This document shows, piece after piece, positions 53,529-64,000 of a stretch of 64,000 nucleotides of DNA. Positions within the stretch are counted from its first letter, which is position 1. Every line of letters begins with the position of its first letter. The stretch lies in the NCBI RefSeq assembly GCF_001465545.3, contig NZ_CP013480.3:1488001-1552000 (forward strand), in the 5' to 3' direction. The notes under the pieces were generated by a model. It saw only the letters and a program-made list of their open reading frames with translations, was not told where the DNA came from and made no database searches. Position numbers and translations under genes: made by a program. The DNA comes from Pandoraea norimbergensis. Its GTDB lineage: Bacteria; Pseudomonadota; Gammaproteobacteria; Burkholderiales; Burkholderiaceae.

Positions 53529-53551
53529 AAGATGTAAATAAAATGCATCTT
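53529..53551 (-). promoter_or_regulatory. NsrR binding site upstream of hmp
   Basis: AAGATGTAAAT and ATGCATCTT-type arms form the 11-1-11 inverted repeat of the NsrR consensus (AAGATGyATTT half-sites). The only differences from symmetry are near the centre. It lies 83 bases upstream of the hmp ATG. NsrR is the nitric-oxide-sensing repressor of hmp in many proteobacteria. Confidence 0.88.
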
Positions 53552-53623
53552 TAAGGGTGCGCCCAAATGCCGCATCTCAGGCGAGGGGGATTCGGTGCGC
53601 TTTCCCACGGCAGATGCGAAGCG

Positions 53624-54253
53624 TCAGGCGAGCGCCGACGCAGTAGACAGCCCCGGCACGTGTTGGGCGATACGTCCGCGTGCGAACTGAAGGGCTGTCT
53701 GGGCGACGCGCTCGCCGAGATGACGTGCGGTGGCGAGGTCCGCTGCGGGCGGTGCCAGATCGGGGCCCTGATCGGTGTTCGATTGGGCTGCCGCGCCTAG
53801 CCAGAAGCCGAGGCGGTTGAGATCGTTCGCCGAGCCCTGCGTGGAGTTGTTTGCGGGCGGCAGACCGAGGTTCACCCAGTGCATGCCGTGCTGCGCGGCA
53901 AAGAGCGCCATCTGGATGAGGGTGGCGAGTTTGTCACCGGCGTGTGCGCCGGAGTTGGTAAAGCCCGCAGCGATCTTGTCTTGCCACACGTAGCCTTTCG
54001 TCATGACGATGTTCGACGTGGCTTCGGCAAAGACTCTGAATTCTGCCGACGTGCCGCCCATGAAGGTCGGCGCGCCGAAGATGATGGCGTCGGCCTGTTC
54101 CAGATCGTCCCAGCGCGAGGGCGCGGTTTCGCAGGGAATCAGGAGGGCGCTCGCACCGTCGGCGCGTTCGACACCTTCCTTGACGGCGGCGGCTTGTCGC
54201 GCCGTGTGGCCATAGCGACTGTGAAACACGATCGCGACGTTTGTACTCAACAT
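53624..54253 (-). CDS. flavodoxin-fold NAD(P)H:quinone oxidoreductase (WrbA-like)
   Basis: This 209-residue protein opens with VAIVFHSRYGHTARQA, the FMN phosphate-binding loop of flavodoxins, and has FGAPTFMGGTSAEFRVF (about 60-76) and a GFTNSGAHAGDKL segment (about 96-108). These resemble WrbA/NAD(P)H-quinone reductases. The ATG at 54253 has GGAG six bases upstream. An in-frame extension to 54640 overlaps the next gene and is discarded. It lies 67 bases downstream of the MDR oxidoreductase on the same strand. Confidence 0.88.
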   Translation of the reverse strand: MLSTNVAIVFHSRYGHTARQAAAVKEGVERADGASALLIPCETAPSRWDDLEQADAIIFGAPTFMGGTSAEFRVFAEATSNIVMTKGYVWQDKIAAGFTNSGAHAGDKLATLIQMALFAAQHGMHWVNLGLPPANNSTQGSANDLNRLGFWLGAAAQSNTDQGPDLAPPAADLATARHLGERVAQTALQFARGRIAQHVPGLSTASALA

Positions 54254-54320
54254 GCTGGACTCCATTCGATCAGGGGATGAGAGGGGGATGGGGTATAGGT
54301 CGTATCTCAAGGGGGCTTGC

Positions 54321-55352
54321 TCACAACTCGACCAGCACCACACCTTTGAGCTTGCCCGCGCAGGCTTCCTGCAAGGCGAGCGGTGCGTTCTCCAGGCCGT
54401 GGAACATCGTGCACGGCAGGTGAAAGCTGCCGTCGAGCCGCCACGCGCTCTGACGCTTGATCCATTCGTCGAAGACGTCCTTGTCGTCGTCCGCGCTGTA
54501 GCCGCGCAGCGTGATGCCTTTGATCGGTAACTGGAAGGCGTCGATTTCGGTCGGCGCCACCGACGTGGAGTGGTTCGCGTGCAACTCGGCACCGAGTGCG
54601 CCCAGAATCGCGAAGCGCGCCCCGTCGCGGGCTTGTGCAACGGCGGCGGTCAATTGCTCGCCGCCGACCATATCGACGAAGACGTCGATGCCGTCGGGTG
54701 CGGCTTCGGCCAGTTGGGTCGCGAAGGGTTTGCCGTTGCGCACGATTACGGCGTCGTAGCCGAGGGCCTGCGTCATCCAGCCCGCTTTCTCGGCACTGCC
54801 GGTGCTGCCGATGACACGTGCTGCGCCGAGGCGGCGGGCGATCTGACCGGCCATCGAACCGATGGCACCGGCACCGCTTGAGACCAGCGCGGTGTCGCCA
54901 CGTTTCACCGTGATACCCCGCGTGAGCGCGGCGTAGGCCGTCCAGCCATGGCCGAGATAGGCAGCGGGGTCGAGTGGCCCGCCCGGCAGCCGTTTGCACT
55001 GCCGCGCGTCAACCACGGCGTGTTCGCGCCAGCCGAGCCAATGCGAGACGATCATGCCCGGCGTCAGGCCGGATTCCGGCGTGGCGGCGATCACTTCGCC
55101 AATCGCGCCGTCGGCGAGCGCGTCGCCGGGTTTGAGTGTGGGGAACGGAATACCCTTGATGGCCGTGGCTTCGCGGCTGGCCATCAGCCGTGTGGAGATC
55201 GAGACACGAAACCATCGGTTGCGCACGAGCACTTCGTGCGGTGCCAGCGGCGGCAGCGAGCGGTCGGTGAGTGCGAAATATGACGAGGTCAGCGTGCCCT
55301 CGGGATGGGCTGTGAGCGTGACTTCTCGGGTGGTGCGGGGCAGGGCTGACAT
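54321..55352 (-). CDS. MDR-family NADP-dependent oxidoreductase (curcumin/prostaglandin-reductase-like)
   Basis: This 343-residue MDR protein has an N-terminal GroES-like half (VLVRNRWFRVSISTRLMAS) and a Rossmann half with VSSGAGAIGSMAGQIARRLG (about 160-179), FVDMVGGEQL and a C-terminal LKGVVLVEL. It lacks zinc ligands. The pattern fits the leukotriene B4 dehydrogenase/curcumin reductase branch that reduces activated double bonds. It is divergent from a TetR gene 84 bases away (if the TetR start is at 55437), its likely regulator, and is followed by the WrbA-like gene. Confidence 0.88.
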   Translation of the reverse strand: MSALPRTTREVTLTAHPEGTLTSSYFALTDRSLPPLAPHEVLVRNRWFRVSISTRLMASREATAIKGIPFPTLKPGDALADGAIGEVIAATPESGLTPGMIVSHWLGWREHAVVDARQCKRLPGGPLDPAAYLGHGWTAYAALTRGITVKRGDTALVSSGAGAIGSMAGQIARRLGAARVIGSTGSAEKAGWMTQALGYDAVIVRNGKPFATQLAEAAPDGIDVFVDMVGGEQLTAAVAQARDGARFAILGALGAELHANHSTSVAPTEIDAFQLPIKGITLRGYSADDDKDVFDEWIKRQSAWRLDGSFHLPCTMFHGLENAPLALQEACAGKLKGVVLVEL

Positions 55353-55436
55353 GGCAAAGTCCGTGGCAAAAGCAGGGGCAACATGCGCTCGGGAATCGAC
55401 GCAGGTATATTGGAATTTTTGCGTGGAACCCCCGCC

Positions 55437-56075
55437 ATGCCTACTCGCCTTTCCTCAGGGCCGGTCGCAGCCCGCAGAGTCCCGCGACAGCAGCGTTCGC
55501 GGGCGACGGTCGATGCGATTATCGAAGCGGCGGCTCGCGTTCTCGGCGCGCGCGGCTGGGCCAAATTCAATACCAACGAAGTCGCCAACGTCGCCGGTGC
55601 GAGCATTGGCTCGTTGTATCAATACTTCCCCGACAAGCTGGCGCTGGCCGAGGCGATTCGGGAGCGCCATCTCGACGCCGTACTCGCTGTTCTGCCCGAT
55701 CCGGACGCGCCGCAAGTACCGACGCGCCTCGACACGCGCGTTGCCGACCTGATCGACGGCGTCATCCGGATTCACGCAGGTGACCAGCGTATGCATCACG
55801 TGTTGCTTGAGGAGGTGCCACTCTCGACCCGTACGCAGGCCTTCGACGTGGAGTATCTGCGCCGCTATCAGGCGCTGATCGTGCCGGACGGGCAGGCGGC
55901 GTGCGAACCGCGCGACGCCGTTGCGGCGAGAGTGCTTGCTGCCGCAGTCGAAGGGGTCGTGCATGCGGCGGTATCGCGCGGTGAACTCGGTTCGCCCGAG
56001 GTACGCCGGGAGCTCAACGGTTTTGTGGGCGCTTATCTGCGCGAGCGCCACGGTGGACTGGCGCTCAGGGGCTGA
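55437..56075 (+). CDS. TetR-family transcriptional regulator
   Basis: With the ATG at 55437 the protein has 212 residues; an in-frame ATG at 55383 is an alternative, but a TATATT -10-like hexamer (55405-55410) between them favours the shorter form. The HTH lies at about residues 20-65 (FNTNEVANVAGASIGSLYQYF). It is divergent from the MDR oxidoreductase/WrbA-like pair. TetR regulators in this arrangement usually repress the divergent reductase and respond to its electrophilic substrate. Confidence 0.88.
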   Translation: MPTRLSSGPVAARRVPRQQRSRATVDAIIEAAARVLGARGWAKFNTNEVANVAGASIGSLYQYFPDKLALAEAIRERHLDAVLAVLPDPDAPQVPTRLDTRVADLIDGVIRIHAGDQRMHHVLLEEVPLSTRTQAFDVEYLRRYQALIVPDGQAACEPRDAVAARVLAAAVEGVVHAAVSRGELGSPEVRRELNGFVGAYLRERHGGLALRG

Positions 56076-56126
56076 CGCACAAGCGATGGCGATACGCGCC
56101 GGGCAAGCCGGATATCGGGCCGCCGC

Positions 56127-57203
56127 TCAGCCGCGGTTACCGGCGCCTGTCCAACGCGCATAGTGCGACGCGAGAAAGATGAAATGCTTGCGCTGAAATT
56201 CAGGGAGCAGGTCGATGGCCGTTTCCCCGCTGGCGTTGACGCTAAGGATATCGCCGCCGGCGGCCAGTGCCGCTACGATCGCAATGATCGCCGCGCTGTA
56301 CTGCGTGGATTCGGGGCGTAGGGTTCGGGCGAGGTGATGCAACACCGAGTTCATTTCCCGGTCCGTCGCCAGTGGCGGCGCGCCGAACTGGAGTGCCACG
56401 CGCGCGGCATCGATATAACCGTCGACGACAAGGCGCGCGGCGAGTGGCATGCCGTTCAGATCTACGACGGACATGTCGGCACCGTGTTCGGTCAATAGCC
56501 CGATGCGATCTTGCAGCGTACGGTTCATCTCGTGAGACGTCACGCCGGCATTGCGGGCAGCGCGTGTCGCGGAGGCGAGCACGGTGTGGAGCAGGGGGCG
56601 GCCACTCGAATCGCACTGACTGGCGCACGGGCTGATGTCCAGCAAGAATGGCAGCCAGTCAGGCGCGTGCGTGGCGCACAGATGCGAGAGCGGGGGCAGG
56701 CTGTGCCCCATACGGTACGGATCCGGGACATCAACGGCGGTGTCGCGTCCGACGGCGACTAGGACCCGCAACGCCGGGCCAAGATTCGGGGGACGGGGGT
56801 CCGGTACGACCTGTGAGTGCAACTGTTGGCTCAAGTGATCGACGAACAGCCGTTGGTAGCCATCCGGCGTCGCGCCGTACTTGAGCCAGAGCAGCAGCCC
56901 TTCATCGGAAAACAGCAGGTCGAGGTTGTCGCGACTGGGCCAGTCGCGCAGGGGCGCCGTGCAGAACATGCCGGTGTCCCGGAGCTGATCGAATGTGCGG
57001 GCCGTCACCGGCCGAGTGAGCAGCGAGATCACGGCCGTGCGCAGCTTCCCCGTGTCGTCGCGACTGGCTTGGCCTTCGAGGCTTGCAAAGGCGCAGAGCG
57101 AGAGCAGTTCATCGGCAGCAGCGCACCCGGGGCACGAGAGAATGCTCGTGAGCAATGCCGTACCGATGCGGCCTTCCCGGGACTCGGAAAGTACGTGGGC
57201 CAA
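56127..57203 (-). CDS. orphan 358-residue protein with ankyrin-like repeats
   Basis: No named family is recognised. The C-terminal half shows degenerate ankyrin spacing: GRPLLHTVLASA (about 201-212), GADMSVVDLNGMPLAARLVVDG (of which GADMSVVDLNGMPLAA is about 238-253), FGAPPLATDREMNSVLHHLA (about 266-285) and GGDILSVNASGETAIDLL (about 313-330). The N-terminal half is rich in Cys and Leu with no motif I know. It lacks signal or membrane segments. It has no operon partner: the TetR gene is convergent, the DUF1415 gene divergent. Ankyrin proteins in this bacterial group are often effectors or immunity-like proteins, but nothing here proves that. Confidence 0.6.
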   Translation of the reverse strand: MAHVLSESREGRIGTALLTSILSCPGCAAADELLSLCAFASLEGQASRDDTGKLRTAVISLLTRPVTARTFDQLRDTGMFCTAPLRDWPSRDNLDLLFSDEGLLLWLKYGATPDGYQRLFVDHLSQQLHSQVVPDPRPPNLGPALRVLVAVGRDTAVDVPDPYRMGHSLPPLSHLCATHAPDWLPFLLDISPCASQCDSSGRPLLHTVLASATRAARNAGVTSHEMNRTLQDRIGLLTEHGADMSVVDLNGMPLAARLVVDGYIDAARVALQFGAPPLATDREMNSVLHHLARTLRPESTQYSAAIIAIVAALAAGGDILSVNASGETAIDLLPEFQRKHFIFLASHYARWTGAGNRG

Positions 57204-57512
57204 GGGTTGTCTTGCTAACGCCCCGAGGTGGGCGTTGGGTCCTGCGGCGGTGGTGACGGGCGCGGCGTGAGGGGACAGCGGGCGACACAGTGGGTGAAAC
57301 CGGGGGCATGAACGGATTGATGCGAGGCATGGCGGCGTGAGGTGGCATGGATGCGGTGAGGGAGAGCGGCATCATGCGAGCGCACCGGCGTCGCGGCTGT
57401 CGTTTCCTGCGGTGGCGTTGCTGACTCTGTGCGATCCGTGACGCGCTTACAATGTCGCCTTGATGCGCCGCGCTCATGCGTCGCCATGATGCTTTTTTCC
57501 AGTAGCTTGCCC
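57204..57512. other. divergent intergenic region
   Basis: This 309-base gap lies between the ankyrin-like and DUF1415 genes. A TACAAT (57448-57453) is a candidate -10 for the latter with no clear -35. Otherwise it is GC-rich, purine-biased sequence with short ATG-containing frames and nothing I can support. Confidence 0.55.
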
Positions 57513-58184
57513 ATGTCCGATTCGAATGACCTCGGCGCCACGTCGCCCGAGACAGAACCCCAGACCGAAGCGACCGCAGCCGTGATTGCCGCCACCCGTC
57601 ATTGGCTCACGCGCGCCGTCATCGGCCTGAATCTTTGCCCGTTTGCCAAGGCCGTGCATGTGAAGCGCCAGATCCGCTATGTCGTGAGCGATGCGCACGA
57701 CATGGAGGGCGCGCTGCTCGATCTGGAGCGCGAATTGCAGTGGTTGGCCGAAGCCGACCCGGAAGCGGTCGATACCACGCTGTTGATCCTGCCCGATGCG
57801 CTGCTCGATTTCCACGAGTACAACGACGCGCTGTTTTTCGCGGAGCGCATGCTCAAGCAACTGCGCTTCGAGGGCGAATTGCAGGTGGCGAGTTTTCACC
57901 CGGACTATCAGTTCGAAGGCACCGATCCGGACGACGCGGAGAACTACACCAACCGCTCGCCGTACCCGATTCTGCATCTGCTGCGCGAGGCGAGTATTGA
58001 TCGCGCGGTGGAGGCGTTTCCGGATGCGGAGGAGATCTTCGGACGTAACGAATCGCTCTTGCGCAAGATGGGCGTGGCGGGTTATCACGCGTGGATGGCA
58101 GAGCCTGCGGAAGACGAAGACGGGGCGAATGACAACGCGATGGGTGAAGCCGATGCCGGCAAGCCGACGGGGGGTGGAGAGTAA
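57513..58184 (+). CDS. DUF1415 domain-containing protein
   Basis: With the ATG at 57513 the protein has 223 residues; in-frame ATGs at 57486 and 57489 are possible starts, since no strong ribosome site decides. The family core runs from HWLTRAVIGLNLCPFAKAVH (about 30-49) through TTLLILPDALLDFHEYN to ASFHPDYQFEGTDPDDAENYTNRSPYP, which is the diagnostic part. It ends in an acidic, Gly-rich tail. Function is unknown; it is widespread in beta- and gamma-proteobacteria. Confidence 0.88.
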   Translation: MSDSNDLGATSPETEPQTEATAAVIAATRHWLTRAVIGLNLCPFAKAVHVKRQIRYVVSDAHDMEGALLDLERELQWLAEADPEAVDTTLLILPDALLDFHEYNDALFFAERMLKQLRFEGELQVASFHPDYQFEGTDPDDAENYTNRSPYPILHLLREASIDRAVEAFPDAEEIFGRNESLLRKMGVAGYHAWMAEPAEDEDGANDNAMGEADAGKPTGGGE

Positions 58185-58204
58185 GGCTTCGCTGGCAAGC
58201 CACG

Positions 58205-58241
58205 TGGGGGTATCGACAGCGGGTAGGTGACGATACCCCCA
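58205..58241. repeat. inverted repeat with GGGGGTATCG core
   Basis: TGGGGGTATCG (58205-58215) and CGATACCCCCA (58231-58241) form a perfect 11-base stem behind the DUF1415 gene. The arm shares GGGGGTATCGA with the hairpin at 42227-42265. Confidence 0.6.
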
Positions 58242-58293
58242 GAACTACCCCCAACAAGCGTTGGCGCGTACGAGATTGAGCGTGGAAAACAAA

Positions 58294-58322
58294 AAAGCCG
58301 CGCGACGGAATCGAGCGGCTTT
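58294..58322 (-). terminator. intrinsic terminator of tRNA-Thr
   Basis: Read leftward, AAGCCGC and GCGGCTT pair (58316-58322 and 58295-58301) and are followed by a T run on the minus strand. Confidence 0.85.
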
Positions 58323-58376
58323 CTTGTTGACTACGTACTACCTTCTGCTTGCATGACCAGGGACTGAAGAAGTCGC

Positions 58377-58452
58377 TGGTGCCGGAGAGAGGAATCGAAC
58401 CCCCGACCTTCTCATTACGAATGAGCTGCTCTACCGACTGAGCTACTCCGGC
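58377..58452 (-). tRNA. tRNA-Thr (anticodon CGT)
   Basis: The 76-base gene starts GCCGGAGTAGCTCAG and ends with an encoded CCA after CTCCGGC. The acceptor stem GCCGGAG/CTCCGGC pairs perfectly, the anticodon loop reads TTCGTAA (anticodon CGT, reading ACG), and the T arm has GGGTTCGATTC. It is followed by its own terminator. Confidence 0.97.
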
Positions 58453-58570
58453 GCTGCGAAGAAGTGAGATATTAGCAGGTTTTCCGCGATTGTCACGACT
58501 TTTTTCAGAGATTTTTTGTCGTCAGCGCGCGTGCGCCGCGTAAATCCTTGAAATTACAGAATTCCTGCGC

Positions 58571-58623
58571 TTCGTCATCGCGAAAATTTTTTGCGCGCAG
58601 TGCGCCAACCTCGCGATGACGAA
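58571..58623 (-). terminator. long inverted repeat behind fbp
   Basis: TTCGTCATCGCGA (58571-58583) and TCGCGATGACGAA (58611-58623) form a perfect 13-base stem with a 27-base loop just past the fbp stop. No T run follows on either strand, so this is a stabilising or weak terminating hairpin. Confidence 0.5.
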
Positions 58624-58638
58624 AGCCGTCGGCCTCAC

Positions 58639-59652
<1,014 letters not shown>

Positions 59653-59758
59653 AGGGGCCTCCAAAAGCAAAAAAGCGTTCGTATTTCGCGACGGACGCAA
59701 TTTTACCCGCAAAGACCCGCCGCCCCGGCGAAAAAACGCGGGGCGGGGCACTGAAGGA

Positions 59759-61042
59759 TCAGTCGAGTCCGTCGAACAGGGCGTCGTCCGGGCCGACATG
59801 CGAGGGCGAGCGCCACGTGGCGTCGCGCATGCTGTGCTGCACTTGCTTGTCCACGCCGAGCAGAATCGCGAAGATCGCCATGCGCACCGGAATGCCGTTG
59901 TCGGTCTGGCGGAAGATCGCCAGACGCGGGTCGTGATTCAGGTCGGTCGACAGATCGTTGGCGCCCGGGCGGCTGTCGCGCGGCAGCGGGTGCATGATGA
60001 TCGTGCGGCTGTCGCAGTACGTGTTGATGAGCGCTTCGTTGATCTGGAAGTCCGGCGTGTAGCCTTCGATCGCTTCGTCGGCAAAGCGCTCTTTCTGAAT
60101 GCGCGTGGCATAGACCACATCTGCACCGGCCAGATCGGCAAGCGAGTTGCTTTGTACGATGACGTGGCCGTTCTGCGAAATCTGATCGAGAATGTACGTC
60201 GGCATTTCGAGCGACGGCGGCGAAATCAGCGTGAACTTCAGGCCGCGATAGAGCGCGAGCAGTTTGATCAGCGAGTGCACCGTGCGGCCGTAGCGCAGGT
60301 CGCCGACCATCGCCACATGGGCGCCGTCGACCAGTTTGCCCAGACGCGAGAATTCGCGGCCGATGGTGTACAGATCGAGAATGGCCTGACTCGGGTGTTC
60401 GCCGGGACCGTCGCCGCCGTTGATCACCGGGATATTGGTGGCGCGCGCAAACTCGGCGACCGAACCCTTTTCCGGGTGACGCACGACCAGCGCGTCGACA
60501 TAGCCGCTCATCACGCGGCTCGTGTCGTAAATCGACTCGCCCTTGGCCATCGACGAGAACGTGAAGCCGGTGGTGTCGCACACCGAGCCGCCGAGTCGGC
60601 AGAACGCCGAGCCGAAGCTCACGCGGGTGCGGGTACTGGCTTCGAAGAACAGATTGCCGAGCACTGCACCTTCGAGCACGCGCGAGATCTTCTGGCGGCG
60701 GGCAATCGGTTGCATGATGTCGGCGACGTGGAACAGCTCTTCGAGCGAGTCGCGCGAGAACTGATCGACGGAGATCAGATGCGGCTTGCCGTCGAGACCC
60801 ATGCGTTCACGCAGCGGCTTGTGTGCGCTTTGCGTAGATTCCGCAGACGGCGCTTCACGGCCGAGGATTTCGCCGACGAATTTCTCGACGATGCTCGGCA
60901 TCGTGCGATATTCGCTGGAATCTTCGGGGAGCAGCCAGGTGTCGAGGGCGCGCCGGCGAACGCCGATACGCTCGGCGAAGGTGTCGCGGGTCATGTTCAG
61001 GCGACGCATCGCGTCGCGCAGGAAAGTCTGCTGTGCACTCAT
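59759..61042 (-). CDS. pyrB: aspartate carbamoyltransferase with N-terminal HTH-like extension
   Basis: This 427-residue enzyme makes carbamoyl-aspartate in pyrimidine synthesis. The carbamoyl-phosphate motif STRTR is at 136-140, HPSQ (about 222-225) and HPLPR (about 353-357) follow. The catalytic part starts near residue 88. The first 60 residues ([20 protein letters not shown], then [13 protein letters not shown]) look like an XRE-type helical DNA-binding domain and are absent from ordinary PyrB (about 305-320 residues). No pyrI or pyrC lies next to it. The ATG at 61042 is chosen because longer frames cross the divergent LysR gene. Confidence 0.9.
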   Translation of the reverse strand: MSAQQTFLRDAMRRLNMTRDTFAERIGVRRRALDTWLLPEDSSEYRTMPSIVEKFVGEILGREAPSAESTQSAHKPLRERMGLDGKPHLISVDQFSRDSLEELFHVADIMQPIARRQKISRVLEGAVLGNLFFEASTRTRVSFGSAFCRLGGSVCDTTGFTFSSMAKGESIYDTSRVMSGYVDALVVRHPEKGSVAEFARATNIPVINGGDGPGEHPSQAILDLYTIGREFSRLGKLVDGAHVAMVGDLRYGRTVHSLIKLLALYRGLKFTLISPPSLEMPTYILDQISQNGHVIVQSNSLADLAGADVVYATRIQKERFADEAIEGYTPDFQINEALINTYCDSRTIIMHPLPRDSRPGANDLSTDLNHDPRLAIFRQTDNGIPVRMAIFAILLGVDKQVQHSMRDATWRSPSHVGPDDALFDGLD

Positions 61043-61177
61043 GGTCGGGTCGGCAGGGCTGTGTACGCGATGCGTATAATAGGCGTCGATTCGTTGTTTG
61101 TCCAGCAAAAGACGTGCCCCTTGTAGGGCCGCGCCAGCCGGGCGTTTCCGGCATTTCCGGCGTATTGCCGCACAGGT

Positions 61178-62104
61178 ATGGAAAACCTTCTCCGCAAGCT
61201 CGACCTCACTTCTTTGCGCCTTTTCGTGGCTGTCTGCCAGGAGCGGAGCATGGCGCGCGCGGCTGAGCGCGAATTCATCGCGCCGTCGGCCATCAGCCGG
61301 CGTATTGCCGATATCGAAGCCATCGTCGGCCTGCCGCTGATTCAGCGTCATCAGCGCGGCATTACCGTCACGCCGGTGGGCGAAACGGTACGCCGCTACG
61401 CCGAGCGCATTCTCGGCACCATCGAGTCCCTCGGTGCGGAGCTGTCGCAGTTCCATGAAGGGGCGCGCGGCAGCGTTCGTATTGCCGCCAACCTGTCGGC
61501 CATCGTGCAGTTTCTGCCTGAAGACCTTGCCGCATTCGGCCGCGTGTTCTCTGCGGTGGACGTCGAACTCGACGAACAGCACAGTAATGAAGTGCTGCAA
61601 CGCGTGGGTGAACGCGCCGTGGACGTGGGCATCTGCAACGCCGTGGCCGGGATCGAAGCCTTCACGATGGTGCCGTACCGGCGCGACCGGCTGGCCGTGA
61701 TTCTGCCGGTCGGCCACCCGCTCGCCGCCCGCACGGGTGAGATTCCGTTTTCGGCCTGCGTGAACGAAACGCTCGTCGGCCTGCAAGGCAACAGCGCCCT
61801 CACGCAGTTGCTGCGTCAGCAGGCGAGTGCGGCGGGCGCGTCGCTGCGCATCAAGATCCGGGTGTCGAGTCTGGACGCGCTGTGCCGCATGGCGCACGCC
61901 GGGCTGGGCATTGCCATCGCGCCGGAGCAAGTTGGCCAGTTGTATGTGGGCAAGCTTGACGTGGTGGTGCGTCCGCTCACCGACGAGTGGGCCCATCGCC
62001 AACTGTGGATGGTGTTTCCGTCGCGTGAACAACTCAGTGCGACCGCTTCGGCCGTGGTGAATTTCCTCGCGCAGGGGCAAGGGCAGCAGGGCGAACCATC
62101 GTAA
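61178..62104 (+). CDS. LysR-family transcriptional regulator
   Basis: This 308-residue regulator has the HTH at about residues 9-66 (SMARAAEREFIAPSAISRRI) and an effector domain from about residue 92. It is divergent from the aspartate carbamoyltransferase gene (135 bases) and precedes the aconitase-family gene by 118 bases on the same strand. The latter is its likelier target. Confidence 0.92.
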   Translation: MENLLRKLDLTSLRLFVAVCQERSMARAAEREFIAPSAISRRIADIEAIVGLPLIQRHQRGITVTPVGETVRRYAERILGTIESLGAELSQFHEGARGSVRIAANLSAIVQFLPEDLAAFGRVFSAVDVELDEQHSNEVLQRVGERAVDVGICNAVAGIEAFTMVPYRRDRLAVILPVGHPLAARTGEIPFSACVNETLVGLQGNSALTQLLRQQASAAGASLRIKIRVSSLDALCRMAHAGLGIAIAPEQVGQLYVGKLDVVVRPLTDEWAHRQLWMVFPSREQLSATASAVVNFLAQGQGQQGEPS

Positions 62105-62222
62105 AAGGTGATGGGGGATAGGTGAGGGCCAGGCCTTCGCAAACCGTCATGCCGGGATTGCCAAGACGGCACGGCAGGCCCATAAGGCCGCCGCTATGCT
62201 GTCTTTCGGAGGTAATCGCTGC

Positions 62223-64000
<1,778 letters not shown>

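Noticed and set aside
61043..62080. 346-codon N-terminal extension of the aspartate carbamoyltransferase
   Set aside because: It would lie opposite a complete LysR gene; a normal start exists at 61042.

Overview
This window is high-GC DNA from a beta-proteobacterium, most likely a member of the Burkholderiaceae; Pandoraea, Burkholderia or a close relative is my inference. The reasons are the benzoyl-CoA epoxidation (box) cluster, two Porin_4/autotransporter-type outer-membrane proteins, the glyA-nrdR operon behind a ZTP riboswitch, and the density of LysR, TetR and LIV-type ABC genes. No phage, insertion sequence, CRISPR array or rRNA gene was seen. One tRNA gene (Thr, CGT) is present. The first and last genes run off the window.

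Bases 1-10400 hold an aerobic benzoate pathway. The repressor-type regulator boxR sits between a leftward operon (DUF4863 protein, boxD, bclA, alpha/beta hydrolase) and a rightward operon (boxC, boxB, boxA, ended by a textbook terminator). Benzoate is activated by BclA, epoxidised by BoxBA, hydrolytically ring-opened by BoxC, and the semialdehyde oxidised by BoxD. TGCA motifs overlap the two facing promoters and are candidate BoxR sites.

Bases 10400-21000 hold single genes: a TetR regulator, a DJ-1/PfpI protein, a DUF523 protein, an orphan 474-residue protein with kinase-like motifs, a LysR/MDR-oxidoreductase divergent pair, ZTP riboswitch-glyA-nrdR, a barrel-only autotransporter and a porin. 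Bases 21400-28000 hold an uncharacterised catabolic set: LysR, VOC protein, 3-hydroxyisobutyrate-dehydrogenase-like enzyme, aldehyde dehydrogenase and a DUF3100 membrane protein. Bases 28000-33950 hold three small envelope proteins, an MFS exporter, and TetR, LysR and XRE regulators.

Bases 34000-43800 hold a leftward block for the 3-hydroxyanthranilate/2-aminomuconate pathway: 2-aminomuconate semialdehyde dehydrogenase, 2-aminomuconate deaminase, 3-hydroxyanthranilate 3,4-dioxygenase and ACMS decarboxylase. It is followed by a LIV-type ABC importer with an arylformamidase-like hydrolase coupled to livH. This suggests import and breakdown of a kynurenine-type or aminobenzoate-type compound.

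Bases 44000-64000 hold an orphan protein with SPT repeats, a SRPBCC protein, and a LacI regulator with two abutting operators. Downstream of it lie an ABC importer and a GpdQ-like phosphodiesterase, probably for a phosphodiester. Next come hmp with an NsrR box, a WrbA-like flavoprotein, an MDR/TetR pair, an ankyrin-like orphan, a DUF1415 protein, tRNA-Thr, fbp, an aspartate carbamoyltransferase with an N-terminal helical extension, a LysR regulator, and a partial aconitase-family protein with its swivel domain in front.
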